A stretch of DNA of 64,000 nucleotides from Luteolibacter rhizosphaerae (GCF_025950095.1 NZ_JAPDDR010000013.1:94051-158050); one strand, 5' to 3'. Positions 1 to 8,555 are shown, numbered from the stretch's first letter. Numbers and translations: made by a program. The notes: generated by a model not told the origin, from the sequence alone.

Positions 1-23
1 GGCTTTGTCAGGCTCCGCGCCCC

Positions 24-929
24 ATGTCCAAACCGGCACTTGGAAAGGGGCTCGGCGCCCTGATCCGCAAACAACCTGGCAGCACCTCCCCGGACGCTGC
101 GGCTTCAGTGGATGGCCACGGCCGCGCCCGCGAGGTAGCGATTGATCTCGTCGTCCCGAGCCCGCTCCAGCCCCGTACCCATTTCATCGACACGCCGCTC
201 GACGAGCTGATGGAGTCGATCCGCCAGCACGGGATCATCCAGCCGCTGATCGTACGGCCGGTGGACGGGAAGTTCGAACTGATCGCCGGTGAGCGCCGCT
301 GGCGCGCTTCCAAGAAGCTCGGGCTGGCCACGGTGCCGGTGATCGAGCGCGAGGCCTCGGACCGCGATGTCCTGGAGATGGCCCTGATCGAGAACCTCCA
401 GCGCGAGGATCTCAACGCGATCGAAGAAGCCGCCGGCTATGTGCGCCTGGCGAAGGAGTTCTCGATGAAGCAGGAAGAGATCGCCGCGCGCGTGGGTAAG
501 TCCCGCGCCAGCGTGGCGAATGCGATGCGCTTGCTGGACCTGCACCCGGACGTGCAGCTCATGGTGGCTCAAGGCCAACTGACCGTAGGCCACGGTAAGG
601 CGATCCTCTCGATCAAGGACAAGAGCGCCCAGCTCTTGGCCTCCGACCAGATCCTGCGCAAAAAGCTGAACGTCCGCGCCGCGGAGAAGCTGGCCCAGAC
701 CTTCGATCCTGCCGCCGCCGCTGCGGATGCGGCCAAGCCGATTGCCGCCGCGTCCTCTCCCGCCGCTCCGGATGCCCACATGCGCGCGCTGCAGAACAAG
801 CTGCGCGACCGCTTTGCGACCCACGTGATGATCCATCACGGCGCGAAGAAGGGGAAGATCGAGCTGGAATACTACGGCGACGACGACCTGCAGCGCATCC
901 TGGAGCTGCTCGGCGTGGGGGAAATGTGA
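24..929 (+). CDS. parB: ParB-family chromosome partitioning protein
   Basis: The 301-residue product opens with the typical ParB start MSKPALGKGLGALI, followed by the ParB/Srx nuclease-like domain (about residues 35-125) with the motifs GERRWRA and ENLQREDLNAIEEA, which bind and hydrolyse CTP in this family. A helix-turn-helix region follows (EEIAARVGKSRASVANAMRLL) that would read parS. The Ala-rich segment near residue 235 is a linker to the C-terminal dimerisation domain. Family role: ParB loads on parS near the origin and works with ParA in segregation. ParA is not in the window; it would lie to the left, since only 23 bases precede the start. Length is normal. Identification is very secure; which paralogue it is (chromosomal or plasmid) is inferred as chromosomal from the housekeeping neighbours. 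Confidence 0.96.
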   Translation: MSKPALGKGLGALIRKQPGSTSPDAAASVDGHGRAREVAIDLVVPSPLQPRTHFIDTPLDELMESIRQHGIIQPLIVRPVDGKFELIAGERRWRASKKLGLATVPVIEREASDRDVLEMALIENLQREDLNAIEEAAGYVRLAKEFSMKQEEIAARVGKSRASVANAMRLLDLHPDVQLMVAQGQLTVGHGKAILSIKDKSAQLLASDQILRKKLNVRAAEKLAQTFDPAAAAADAAKPIAAASSPAAPDAHMRALQNKLRDRFATHVMIHHGAKKGKIELEYYGDDDLQRILELLGVGEM

Positions 930-1058
930 ATGGAGAAGCAAGATTGAAAGACGCAAGACCCAAGACTTGAGGGGTTTAGCGTTGTTCGGAGGTGTTCTCG
1001 GCGCAGGCCATTTTTCCGGTCTTGTGTCTGTCGTCTTCCCGTCTTGAGTCTCTTCCCC
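930..1058. repeat. AAGAC/GTCTT-rich imperfect inverted repeat, copy 1
   Basis: The gap between parB and the peptidase gene carries a left block (about 941-970) made of words such as AAGACGCAAGACCCAAGACT and a right block (about 1015-1055) made of the complementary words GTCTTGTGTCTG and GTCTTCCCGTCTTGAGTCTC. Transcribed RNA would fold into a long imperfect stem. A second copy with the same vocabulary and polarity lies at 44061-44194 between infB and rbfA, so this is a dispersed element, not a gene-specific leader. The repeat runs up to the GTG start of the next gene. Confidence 0.75.
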
Positions 1059-2006
1059 GTGAAGCGCGCTCCGATCGTATTGCTGCTGCTGGTGGTCCTC
1101 GCGGCCGGGGCATGGTTCTTCCTGAAGGAGAAGTCCGCACCGGTGCCGCCTGCGCCGGGGGCTCGCGTCAGTCTCGTGGCGATCAAGGCCGACTTGGCCG
1201 CGCAGTTCTCCGGGCAGAATGCCTATGCGCATGTGAAGGCGCTGGACGAGATCGGCCCGCGCCCGCCTGCGAGCGCGGGCTACATGAAGGCGCTCGATTA
1301 TCTGGAGGCGGAGTATGCCAAGCTCGGCTGGACCACCGCCCGCCAGACCTTCACCCGCGCCACACCGAAGGGTCCGGTGAATTTCACGAACCTGCTGGCC
1401 CGTCATGGTGCGGCGGATTGGACCAAGTCCGTGCCGGCGGTGATCGGCGGGCACTTGGACAGCAAGGACATCCAAGCCTTCCGCTTCACCGGTGCGAATG
1501 ACGGCGGGTCCTCGACCGGCGTGATCATGGAAATGGCGCGGGTGCTGGCGACCGATCCGGCCGCGGCGGCGCAGGTGGAACTGGTCCTCTTCGACGGCGA
1601 GGAAGCCTTCCTCGCGAACCTCACGCATACGGACGGTCTCTACGGCAGCAAGCATTACGCGAAGGAGATCGCCAAGCGGAGCACCTGGCCCTCGGTGGGT
1701 GTGGTGATCGATCTGGTGGGGGACAAGGATCACCCGATCCAATACAATCTCGATGCCCCGGAGCGCTTCGCCCAAGCGGTGGTGAAGGCGGCGAAGGACA
1801 GCGGTTTGGAGCTCAAGCCCTATCCTGGGCAGATCATCGACGACCACCTGCCCCTGCAGGGCGGCGGGCTGGAGACCCTGCACCTGATCGGGGATTTCCA
1901 GAATATGCCCTACTGGCACCAAGCCGGGGACACCTTGGAGGTGATCGATGCCGAGGCCTTGGAGCAGACCGGGCGGACCGTGCTGCGGTTTTTGGGGGGA
2001 TTGTGA
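1059..2006 (+). CDS. M28-family, glutaminyl-cyclase-like zinc peptidase, membrane-anchored
   Basis: The product (315 aa from the GTG at 1059) starts with a signal anchor (MKRAPIVLLLLVVLAAGAWFF) and then reads as an M28 aminopeptidase. Zinc-ligand motifs are visible in order: GGHLDSKD, NDGGSSTG, FDGEEAF, VVIDLVGDKD and YWHQAGDTLEVID. The stretch FDGEEAF followed by DGLYGSKHYAKE resembles the QPCT/glutaminyl-peptide cyclotransferase branch of M28, so it could be either an aminopeptidase or a cyclase acting outside the cytoplasmic membrane. A TTG 15 bases upstream (1044) is in frame, but the GTG gives a clean signal sequence. It is separated from parB by a repeat and is followed by a terminator-like hairpin, so it may be monocistronic. 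Confidence 0.85.
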   Translation: MKRAPIVLLLLVVLAAGAWFFLKEKSAPVPPAPGARVSLVAIKADLAAQFSGQNAYAHVKALDEIGPRPPASAGYMKALDYLEAEYAKLGWTTARQTFTRATPKGPVNFTNLLARHGAADWTKSVPAVIGGHLDSKDIQAFRFTGANDGGSSTGVIMEMARVLATDPAAAAQVELVLFDGEEAFLANLTHTDGLYGSKHYAKEIAKRSTWPSVGVVIDLVGDKDHPIQYNLDAPERFAQAVVKAAKDSGLELKPYPGQIIDDHLPLQGGGLETLHLIGDFQNMPYWHQAGDTLEVIDAEALEQTGRTVLRFLGGL

Positions 2007-2045
2007 GACAAGGAGGGGGTGCGTCTCGCGCCCCGTGTCTTTCTT
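2007..2045 (+). terminator. Probable terminator after the M28 peptidase gene
   Basis: Directly after the stop codon, GACA (2007-2010) pairs with TGTC (2036-2039), enclosing a G-run/C-run stem (GGGG with CCCC at 2031-2034) and GCG/CGC around the loop TCT. The sequence ends GTGTCTTTCTT, a modest T-rich tail. Confidence 0.5.
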
Positions 2046-2128
2046 ATCCGGCGGCACTCGTGATTCCCCGCCCGTGGTAAACGGATTGAGGGCTTGCGTG
2101 GGAGGCGATTGGGGGCCACAGGGAGGGC

Positions 2129-2893
2129 GTGGACCGCTGGTTTCTCATTGCCGCGACCGCCCTCGCAGCCGTGGGCGGGATCACCGGCATGTGGACGGTG
2201 CACAAGGGCACGCGCAGCCGCTGGACGGTGATCTGGATGATCGCGGCCTTCGCGGCGCAGATGGGCTTCCTCTACTACCGCGGCCAAGCCCGCGGGGCCT
2301 GCCCGCTGGTGGGCATCAGCGAGATCATGGCCTTCCTGAGCTGGTCGCTCACGCTTTTCTACCTGGCGGTGGGACCGACCTACCGGCTCTCGCTGCTCGG
2401 CGTTTTCACGGCACCGCTGGTCACCATCTTCCAGATTCTGGCGCTGCTGCCCGGGGTCTGGGATACCAACCCGATGCGGGTGCCGGCAACCGATCCGTGG
2501 CGGGAGACGCATGCCGCCATGTCCGTGCTTTCCTACGGCGCGCTGGCGCTGGCCGCCGTGGCGGGGGTGATGTTCCTGGTGCTGGACCGGCAGTTGAAGG
2601 ATCACCACTTGCAGTCCGGCCTGTTCCGGAATCTTCCTCCGGTGCGGGAGCTTTTGAAATCGATGGTGCGCCTGCTGTGGATCGGATTGGCGCTTTTGAG
2701 CGTCGGCGTGGTGGCAGGCTTCATGATGCCGCGGCAGGGAGGCACCGCGCACCTCGTGGCGGCTTGTGTGGTCTGGATCGGGTACGGACTCCTGTTGGGA
2801 GTGCGGCAGGTGAGGGGGCTGACCGGCCGCAAGACGGCGGTGGTCGCAGTGGTTTTGTTCGTCGGTTCGCTTTCGGTTTTCGCCCTAGTCTGA
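2129..2893 (+). CDS. hemX: HemX/CcsA-like integral membrane protein
   Basis: This 254-residue protein has about eight hydrophobic segments and matches the cytochrome c assembly (CcsA/ResC/HemX) family. It has a family-like motif ETHAAMSVLSYGALALAAVA with the conserved histidine of the heme-handling core. It lacks the WWD tryptophan-rich signature of true cytochrome c synthases, which fits the HemX branch. HemX lies beside hemA in Bacillus (hemAXCDBL) and controls the level of glutamyl-tRNA reductase. Here the stop codon abuts the hemA start, so the two are almost certainly cotranscribed. The GTG start at 2129 has a GGAGGG ribosome-binding site two bases upstream. The family is secure; the HemX role is inferred from the neighbours. 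Confidence 0.8.
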   Translation: MDRWFLIAATALAAVGGITGMWTVHKGTRSRWTVIWMIAAFAAQMGFLYYRGQARGACPLVGISEIMAFLSWSLTLFYLAVGPTYRLSLLGVFTAPLVTIFQILALLPGVWDTNPMRVPATDPWRETHAAMSVLSYGALALAAVAGVMFLVLDRQLKDHHLQSGLFRNLPPVRELLKSMVRLLWIGLALLSVGVVAGFMMPRQGGTAHLVAACVVWIGYGLLLGVRQVRGLTGRKTAVVAVVLFVGSLSVFALV

Positions 2894-3898
2894 ATGGAAC
2901 TCGTCTGTGTCGGCCTGAATCACCGCACCGCGCCCGTGGAGGTCCGCGAGCGCTTCGCCGTGCCTTCTGGGAAGCTCGGGGTTTCGGCCAAGGAGCTGCT
3001 GGCGATCTCCGGGCTGGAAGAGGGCGTGGTGCTCTCCACTTGCAACCGCACCGAATTCTACATCGCCGGGGAACATGCCGGTGAAGCCGCCGCCGAGCTG
3101 CGCCGCAAGCTGGCCGCGCAGCACGGTGCGGAGTCCGATCCGCACTGGTACGAGCACCACCGCATTGATGCCGCCAAGCATCTGTGCCGGGTGGTGAGCG
3201 GGCTGGACTCGATGGTGCTCGGGGAGACCGAGATCTTCGGCCAGACAAAGGACGCTTACCGCCAGGCGCTTGATGCCGGGGCCACGGCCGGAGTGCTGAA
3301 CCGCCTCTTCCAGCGCGCCTTCGGCGTGGGCAAGCGGGTCCGCACCGATACCCGAATCCAGGAAGGTGCCACCTCGGTGGCCGGAGCCGCCGTCGAGCTG
3401 GCGGAGAAGATTTTCGGCAAGCTCGCCGGGTGCCGCGTGATTGTCATCGGCGCGGGCGAGATGAGCCGCCAGACCGCCCAAGCGCTCGTCTCGCGCGGTG
3501 CCTCGACCGTCTTCGTGACGAACCGCTCTTACGACAAGGCCGTGGGCCTGGCCGAAGAGATGGGAGGGCGGGCCGTTCATTTCGATGAATGGCAGGCCGT
3601 GCTCGCGGGGGTGGATGTGGTCATCTCCTCAACCAGCGCGCCGCATCCCGTGGTCTTGCCGCATCACATCGAATCGGTCCGGCGGGTGCGGAAGTTCCGC
3701 CCGCTGTTCCTGATCGACATCGCCGTGCCGCGCGACATTGATCCGGCCTGCGGGGAGATCGAGGAAGTTTACCTCTACGACATCGACACCCTCGAACAAC
3801 TGGCCGGAGAAGCGCGCGTGAGGCGCGAACGGCAGATCGCCGAGTGCGACCGCATCATCGAAGAGGAACTGAAGAAGCTGAATTTACCCGGCACGTGA
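2894..3898 (+). CDS. hemA: Glutamyl-tRNA reductase
   Basis: HemA makes glutamate-1-semialdehyde from glutamyl-tRNA with NADPH, the first committed step of C5-pathway heme synthesis. The 334-residue protein opens MELVCVGLNHRTAPVEVRE and carries the catalytic-cysteine motif STCNRTEFY near residue 50. The NADP-binding Rossmann motif VIVIGAGEMSRQTAQAL sits near residue 180. The C-terminal dimerisation domain is short: it ends at EELKKLNLPGT, so the full helical dimerisation region (to about 420 aa) is truncated compared with the E. coli type. The start codon follows immediately on the hemX-like stop, and the stop overlaps the hemC start. Confidence 0.95.
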   Translation: MELVCVGLNHRTAPVEVRERFAVPSGKLGVSAKELLAISGLEEGVVLSTCNRTEFYIAGEHAGEAAAELRRKLAAQHGAESDPHWYEHHRIDAAKHLCRVVSGLDSMVLGETEIFGQTKDAYRQALDAGATAGVLNRLFQRAFGVGKRVRTDTRIQEGATSVAGAAVELAEKIFGKLAGCRVIVIGAGEMSRQTAQALVSRGASTVFVTNRSYDKAVGLAEEMGGRAVHFDEWQAVLAGVDVVISSTSAPHPVVLPHHIESVRRVRKFRPLFLIDIAVPRDIDPACGEIEEVYLYDIDTLEQLAGEARVRRERQIAECDRIIEEELKKLNLPGT

Positions 3899-4827
3899 GC
3901 GAAGAGATCCAACACACCACCATCGGCACCCGCGGGAGTGATCTCGCGCTGGTGCAGTCCGCCGCCGTCGAGCGCGCCTTGTCCTTGGCTTTCCCCGAGC
4001 TGCGCCTCTCGCGCCGGGTGATCCGCACCACCGGTGACCGCCGCACGGATGTGGCGCTCGCCCAAGTGGCGAAGGCGGAGGGCACGGACAAGGGGATCTT
4101 CACGAAGGAGCTGGAGGAAGCCCTCAAGGCCGGTGAGATCGACATCGCGGTTCACTCGCTCAAGGACGTGCCGACGGTGCTCGATGACGGATTCGAGATC
4201 GCGGGCGTGCTGACCCGCGCGCCGATCCGCGACGTGCTGGTGACGAAGACCCTGGGCGGACTCGAAGGGCTGCCCGCGGGATCGGTGGTCGGCACCAGCA
4301 GCGTGCGCCGGGCCAAGCAGCTGGAATGGCTGCGCCCGGACCTGCGCGTGGTCGATCTGCGTGGCAATGTGCCGACCCGCCTGAAGAAGCTCGCCGACAG
4401 TGTGTGCGATGCCCTGCTGCTGGCAGAGGCCGGGCTGGTGCGCCTCGGTTACCGCATGTCGAAGCCGGCCATCGTGTTCGGTTCGACGCTGAATTTCACG
4501 CCGCTGAAGGAGGACAGCTTTTATCCGGCGGCGGGCCAGGGAGCGATCGGCCTGGAGATCCGCAAGGGCGATGCCGCAGCGGCAGCGCTGGTCGGTAGCA
4601 TCCGGGATGCGGATACCTTCGCCCGCGTGCGTGCAGAGCGTGAATTCCTGCGCCTGCTGGAAGGCGGCTGCAGCACGCCGGTGGGGGTCTACACCACCTA
4701 CGATGGCGGCACCCTGAAGATGGATGCGCGCGTCTTCCCGGATCAAGGCGGGGAGCCGAAGAAAGGCAGTGCGAGCGGTAGCGATCCTCTGGCGGTGGCG
4801 GCGGAACTTTTCCATTCACTGGCATGA
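3895..4827 (+). CDS. hemC: Porphobilinogen deaminase (hydroxymethylbilane synthase)
   Basis: HemC condenses four porphobilinogens to hydroxymethylbilane. The 310-residue protein starts at the GTG overlapping the hemA stop (GTGA at 3895-3898), giving MSEEIQHTTIGTRGSDLALVQ; the longer ORF upstream would overlap hemA by 50 bases and has no family match there. Visible motifs are GTRGSDLALVQ, FTKELEEALKAGEIDIAVHSLKD split over residues 65-90, GTSSVRRAKQL, and the dipyrromethane cofactor cysteine in EFLRLLEGGCSTPVG. Translational coupling with hemA and with the next gene (ATGA overlap) shows one operon. Confidence 0.96.
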   Translation: MSEEIQHTTIGTRGSDLALVQSAAVERALSLAFPELRLSRRVIRTTGDRRTDVALAQVAKAEGTDKGIFTKELEEALKAGEIDIAVHSLKDVPTVLDDGFEIAGVLTRAPIRDVLVTKTLGGLEGLPAGSVVGTSSVRRAKQLEWLRPDLRVVDLRGNVPTRLKKLADSVCDALLLAEAGLVRLGYRMSKPAIVFGSTLNFTPLKEDSFYPAAGQGAIGLEIRKGDAAAAALVGSIRDADTFARVRAEREFLRLLEGGCSTPVGVYTTYDGGTLKMDARVFPDQGGEPKKGSASGSDPLAVAAELFHSLA

Positions 4828-6332
4828 GCAAGGCGGGAATCTGCTATCTGGTCGGCGCGGGCCCCGGGGATCCGGGACTGCTGACGCTGCGCGCCAAGGA
4901 GCTCGTCGAGCGTGCCGACGTGTTGGTCTACGATGCCCTTAGTAGTCCGGTCATCCTCGGCTGGACGAAGAAGGATTGCGAGAAGATCAACGCGGGCAAG
5001 CGCGCGAAGGATCACACGCTGACCCAGGACGAGATCAATGCGCTGATCGTAGAAAAGACGCAGGCGGGCAAGACCGTGGTCCGGCTCAAGGGCGGGGATC
5101 CGATGATCTTCGGCCGTGGGGGCGAGGAAGCGGCGGAACTAGCCGCAGCGGGCGTGGCCTTCGAGATCGTGCCGGGCATCAGCTCGACCATCGGCGGTCC
5201 GGCCTATGCCGGGATTCCGGTGACGCATCGCGACCACTGTTCGCAGCTGACGATTTTCACCGGGCATGAGGACCCGACCAAGGGTGAGAGCTCGATCGAC
5301 TACGCGCACTTGGCCAAGACCCCGGGCACGAAGGTCTTCGTGATGGGCGTGGCGCGCCTGCGCGAGATCACCTCCGCGCTGATCGCGGGCGGTGCCGATG
5401 CCGCGACACCGATGGCGCTCACGCGCTGGGCGACCACCGGCTCGCAGAAGACGATCACCGGCACCATCGGCACGATGGCGGACATCGCGGAGAAAGCGGA
5501 CTTCGGTTCGCCTGCCGTGGCGGTCATCGGCGGTGTGGTCACGGAGCGCGAAAAGATCAACTGGTTCGAGACCCGCCCGCTCTTCGGCAAGAAGATCGTG
5601 GTGACGCGCACCCGCGAGCAAGCGGGTGCCCTGAGCAAAGGCCTCGCGGATCTCGGTGCGGATGTGGTCGAGCTGCCCACGATCCGGATCGAGTATCCGG
5701 ATGACCGGATCGGCTTTGCGGAGGGCGTGACCCACTCGCACGAATACGACTGGCTCGTCTTCTCCAGCCCGAACGGTGTGGAGAAATTCTTCGATGCCTT
5801 CTTCGCGACGTACGCCGATGCTCGTAGCTTGGGGAATCCGCGCATCGCGGTGATCGGGAACGGCACCGCGCAGAAGGTGAAGGAGTATCGCTTCGCCGTG
5901 GATCTCATCCCGGAGAAATTTGTCGCGGAAGGTCTCGTCGAAGCTTTCGAGAAGGAGTCGGTCGAGAATCTCACGATCCTCTGGGTGCGTGCGGAAGAAG
6001 CGCGCGACGTGATCTACGACGGGCTGGTGAAGCTCGGCGCGATCGTGGACGAGTGCATCGCCTACAAGACCGTGCCGGAAACGGAAGATTCCACCGGTGC
6101 CGCCGCCCGCCTCAAGGAGGAGGGCGCGGACCTCGTGACCTTCACCTCCGCCTCCACCGTGGAGAATTTCTTCAAGCTCGGCCTGCCATGGCCGGAGGGC
6201 TGTGTGGCTGGAAGCATCGGCCCCGTGACCAGCGAGGCGCTGCGCAAGCAGGGCATCGAGCCCGCCTTCGAAGCCAAACAACACGATATCCCCGGCCTGA
6301 TCGAAGCGGTGCGGAAGTGGGCGGGGCGCTAG
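4824..6332 (+). CDS. cobA-hemD: Fused uroporphyrinogen-III C-methyltransferase / uroporphyrinogen-III synthase
   Basis: The 502-residue protein joins two enzymes. Residues 1-245 are the SUMT/CobA methylase: YLVGAGPGDPGLLTLRA, DALSSP, the glycine-rich RLKGGDPMIFGRGGEEA, and GISSTIGGPAYAGIPVTHR. This half methylates uroporphyrinogen III to precorrin-2 for siroheme or cobalamin. Residues 255-500 are HemD, beginning FGKKIVVTRTREQAGALSKGL and containing VTFTSASTVENFF and SIGPVTSEALRKQGI. HemD cyclises hydroxymethylbilane from HemC, so the fusion feeds the branch point. Such fusions are known in Firmicutes and other phyla. It starts four bases inside hemC (ATGA). hemB and hemL are not in the window. 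Confidence 0.95.
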   Translation: MSKAGICYLVGAGPGDPGLLTLRAKELVERADVLVYDALSSPVILGWTKKDCEKINAGKRAKDHTLTQDEINALIVEKTQAGKTVVRLKGGDPMIFGRGGEEAAELAAAGVAFEIVPGISSTIGGPAYAGIPVTHRDHCSQLTIFTGHEDPTKGESSIDYAHLAKTPGTKVFVMGVARLREITSALIAGGADAATPMALTRWATTGSQKTITGTIGTMADIAEKADFGSPAVAVIGGVVTEREKINWFETRPLFGKKIVVTRTREQAGALSKGLADLGADVVELPTIRIEYPDDRIGFAEGVTHSHEYDWLVFSSPNGVEKFFDAFFATYADARSLGNPRIAVIGNGTAQKVKEYRFAVDLIPEKFVAEGLVEAFEKESVENLTILWVRAEEARDVIYDGLVKLGAIVDECIAYKTVPETEDSTGAAARLKEEGADLVTFTSASTVENFFKLGLPWPEGCVAGSIGPVTSEALRKQGIEPAFEAKQHDIPGLIEAVRKWAGR

Positions 6333-6422
6333 CCGGGATCGATCTAGCAGTGTGCTGCCGGACTTTCCGGTCGGGGACTTGTCCGAATTTGCGTCCGGTG
6401 CTAGCCTGCCGCGGCTATTTCC

Positions 6423-7238
6423 ATGAACCTTCAAGATTCCCCGGTCACCGAGGGTGATTTCCTCGAGGTCGTCCGCATCCTCGCGGACATCGTGACCATG
6501 GAGGGTACGCTCGATGACAAGCGGGTGAAGCTGATGGGCGAGATCGCTCATCTGATCGGCACGGATAGCTGGGTGTGGGGTTTCGCGCCCTTGCTGAAGC
6601 CGGGGGAGCAACCGGTGTATCTATTCCAGAATCTGGGCGGATTCGATGAGGAGCGGATGAGCCGCCTGCTGATGGCCGTGGAGCACACGGATACCGGGGC
6701 GATGACCGCGCCGCTGGCCGAGGCCTTGATCCAGACCGGCGCGCACGTCACGCGGCTCCGCAAGCACATCGTGACGGATCAGCGTTTCGAGAGTTCCCCG
6801 GCGGAGCCCTACTGGCGGGCGGCGGATATCGGCCCCTTGATCTTGAGCGCCCGACCCTTGGAGGGGAGGGGGAATACCATCATCGGGTTCTACCGGCCGG
6901 TCTCCGCTCCGCCTTTCACGGAGCGGGAGGCGCGGATCGCGCACATCATCCTGACCGGTGTGGCATGGCTGCATGAGGCCAGCACTCCGAATCCGGTGGT
7001 CCACGACATCCCGAAGCTGCCGCCGCGCTGTCGTTTGATTCTCAATCAATTGGTCCATGGCCGGGTGCGCAAGGAGATTGCCCGGGACCTCGGAATCTCG
7101 CTTCACACCGTGAACGACTACATCAAGCAGATCTTCCGGCACTTCGATGTTCACTCGCAGATGCAGCTGATCTCCCGGCTCAAGAACGGGGACGGCCACG
7201 ATGTGAAACAATTGCCACAAGCGGGGCCCCAACCGTGA
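6423..7238 (+). CDS. LuxR-type transcriptional regulator with GAF-like sensor region
   Basis: The 271-residue protein has a C-terminal LuxR/GerE helix-turn-helix (about residues 195-260: RVRKEIARDLGISLHTVNDYIKQIFRHFDVHSQMQLI split around the recognition helix). An N-terminal 180-residue domain (SWVWGF, GNTIIGFYRPVSAPPFTEREARIAHII) has the flavour of a GAF domain, as in other Verrucomicrobia and Planctomycetes regulators. No receiver domain is present, so it probably senses a small molecule rather than a kinase signal. It follows cobA-hemD after 90 bases containing only a weak hairpin (6358-6370). Target genes are unknown. A CCCC/GGGG inverted repeat lies 24 bases after its stop. Confidence 0.8.
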   Translation: MNLQDSPVTEGDFLEVVRILADIVTMEGTLDDKRVKLMGEIAHLIGTDSWVWGFAPLLKPGEQPVYLFQNLGGFDEERMSRLLMAVEHTDTGAMTAPLAEALIQTGAHVTRLRKHIVTDQRFESSPAEPYWRAADIGPLILSARPLEGRGNTIIGFYRPVSAPPFTEREARIAHIILTGVAWLHEASTPNPVVHDIPKLPPRCRLILNQLVHGRVRKEIARDLGISLHTVNDYIKQIFRHFDVHSQMQLISRLKNGDGHDVKQLPQAGPQP

Positions 7239-7541
7239 TTCTGCGGGGTTTGTAGCGGCGCACCCCGTACTTTGGGGGGTAGCCCGGGCCGCTTGGCGAT
7301 GCTAGCAGTAACTTGACCCGGAAGTTCGGTCCGCGAGCTTCCGACCATTTCCCCGAAACCGCTTTCCTCCCCGAGCGGCCTCCTGCCCGGTCGCTCATGA
7401 CCGACGTTCCCGGGCGGGAGGCGACGCGGGGAAAGCAGCACGGCGCTAGGGCCGCTCGCTTGCCCGGGGTCCGCTTTGTCCTTGCGCGGTCCGGTTTCAT
7501 CGTGAGAATCGCCGCCCCCGCGGACGGCGGGTGCCCCGACC
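7239..7541. other. 303-base gap with several GC-rich hairpins before nrnA
   Basis: No convincing gene is seen; the small plus-strand ORF at 7313-7549 has no sensible composition and overlaps the nrnA start. The stretch holds an operator-like inverted repeat ACCCC/GGGGT at 7262-7280. It also holds a strong hairpin with 13-base arms at 7378-7390 and 7410-7422 (one G.T pair), and smaller stems such as CCGCT/AGCGG just upstream of that. This could be a structured nrnA leader or a dispersed element. Confidence 0.5.
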
Positions 7542-8528
7542 ATGCCTGAGAACGCAAGCTACCAGCAGATCGGCGAGATCTTCGCGCGCTACGACTCCTT
7601 CGTGATCATGAGCCATGTGCGGCCGGATGGCGATGCCATCGGTTCCCAGCTCGCCCTCGGCCTAGCGCTGGAGGCTGCGGGCAACCGGGTCCGCATGATC
7701 AATGACGACGGGCTGCCGGATAACCTCCGCTTCCTGCCCGGCTCGGACCGCATCGAGCTGCCGCCGACCGAGCCGCTCGAAGACTACGAGGTGGCAATCG
7801 CGCTCGATACCGCGACCAAGCCGCGCCTCGGCGAGGCCTCGCTGAATGCCGCTTCCAAGGCGAAGGTCTGGCTCAACATCGATCACCACAAGTCGAACCC
7901 GCGCTACGGCGATGTTAACCACATCGACTCCAGCAGCCCGGCCACCGGTGAGATCCTCTACAAGCTCATCACCGCGCTGAACCTGCCGCTGCCGGATGCC
8001 TCGCGGGATGCGATCTACGTGGCGGTGTCCACCGATACGGGCTCCTTCCAGTATCCTTCCACCACTGCGGATACCTATCTGATGGCTGCGGACCTCATCA
8101 AGCGGGGCTTGGATGTGGGAAAGATGAACTCGCAGACCTACGATAGCCACCCCTATCGCCGCGTCGAGTTGACCCGCGCGCTGCTCAATACGCTGGAACT
8201 CACCGGTGGCGGTCGTGTGGCCCACTGGGAACTCACCCTCGCCACCCGCGATTCCCTCGGCTTGAAGCCGGAGGATAGCGAGGGCCTGATCGACATGATC
8301 CGCGCCATCGAGGGCGTGACCGTGGCGCTCTTCTTCGAGGAGCTAGACGGCGGCAAGATCCGCGTCTCCATGCGCTCGAAGGACCCGCGCATCGACGCGA
8401 GCGATGTCTGCGGCCAATTCGGTGGAGGCGGCCACGCGCTGGCAGCCGGCATCCGCATGGCGGGCCCGCTGGCGGAGGCGAAGCAACAGGTGCTGGCCGC
8501 GGTCTGCGCCGCGCTGCCCGGCGCCTGA
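7542..8528 (+). CDS. nrnA: DHH/DHHA1 phosphoesterase, NrnA-type oligoribonuclease / pAp phosphatase
   Basis: The 328-residue protein shows the DHH superfamily motifs in order: MSHVRPDGDAIGSQLALG (motif I), a DTATKPR motif II region, NIDHHKSNPRYGD (the DHH motif), STDTGSFQYP (motif IV), and the DHHA1 glycine patch FGGGGHALAAG near the C-terminus. NrnA enzymes degrade short RNA oligonucleotides and dephosphorylate 3'-phosphoadenosine 5'-phosphate using Mn2+. In many bacteria nrnA lies between rbfA and truB; here truB follows after 27 bases but rbfA is 34 kb away on the other strand. The start ATG at 7542 gives the usual short N-terminus. Confidence 0.92.
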   Translation: MPENASYQQIGEIFARYDSFVIMSHVRPDGDAIGSQLALGLALEAAGNRVRMINDDGLPDNLRFLPGSDRIELPPTEPLEDYEVAIALDTATKPRLGEASLNAASKAKVWLNIDHHKSNPRYGDVNHIDSSSPATGEILYKLITALNLPLPDASRDAIYVAVSTDTGSFQYPSTTADTYLMAADLIKRGLDVGKMNSQTYDSHPYRRVELTRALLNTLELTGGGRVAHWELTLATRDSLGLKPEDSEGLIDMIRAIEGVTVALFFEELDGGKIRVSMRSKDPRIDASDVCGQFGGGGHALAAGIRMAGPLAEAKQQVLAAVCAALPGA

Positions 8529-8555
8529 ACCGATCGATCCGATTTTTATTCCTAC

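Noticed and set aside
105..2057. 650-residue minus-strand open frame across parB and the peptidase gene
   Set aside because: It is a shadow of two recognised plus-strand genes, arising from high GC; the product is His/Arg/Gly-rich without any family motif. The same holds for long antisense frames at 24000-27450, 33247-35322 and 44384-46423.
7313..7549. 78-residue plus-strand frame before nrnA
   Set aside because: Arg/Pro-rich composition without motif, overlaps the nrnA start and covers strong hairpins; judged non-coding.
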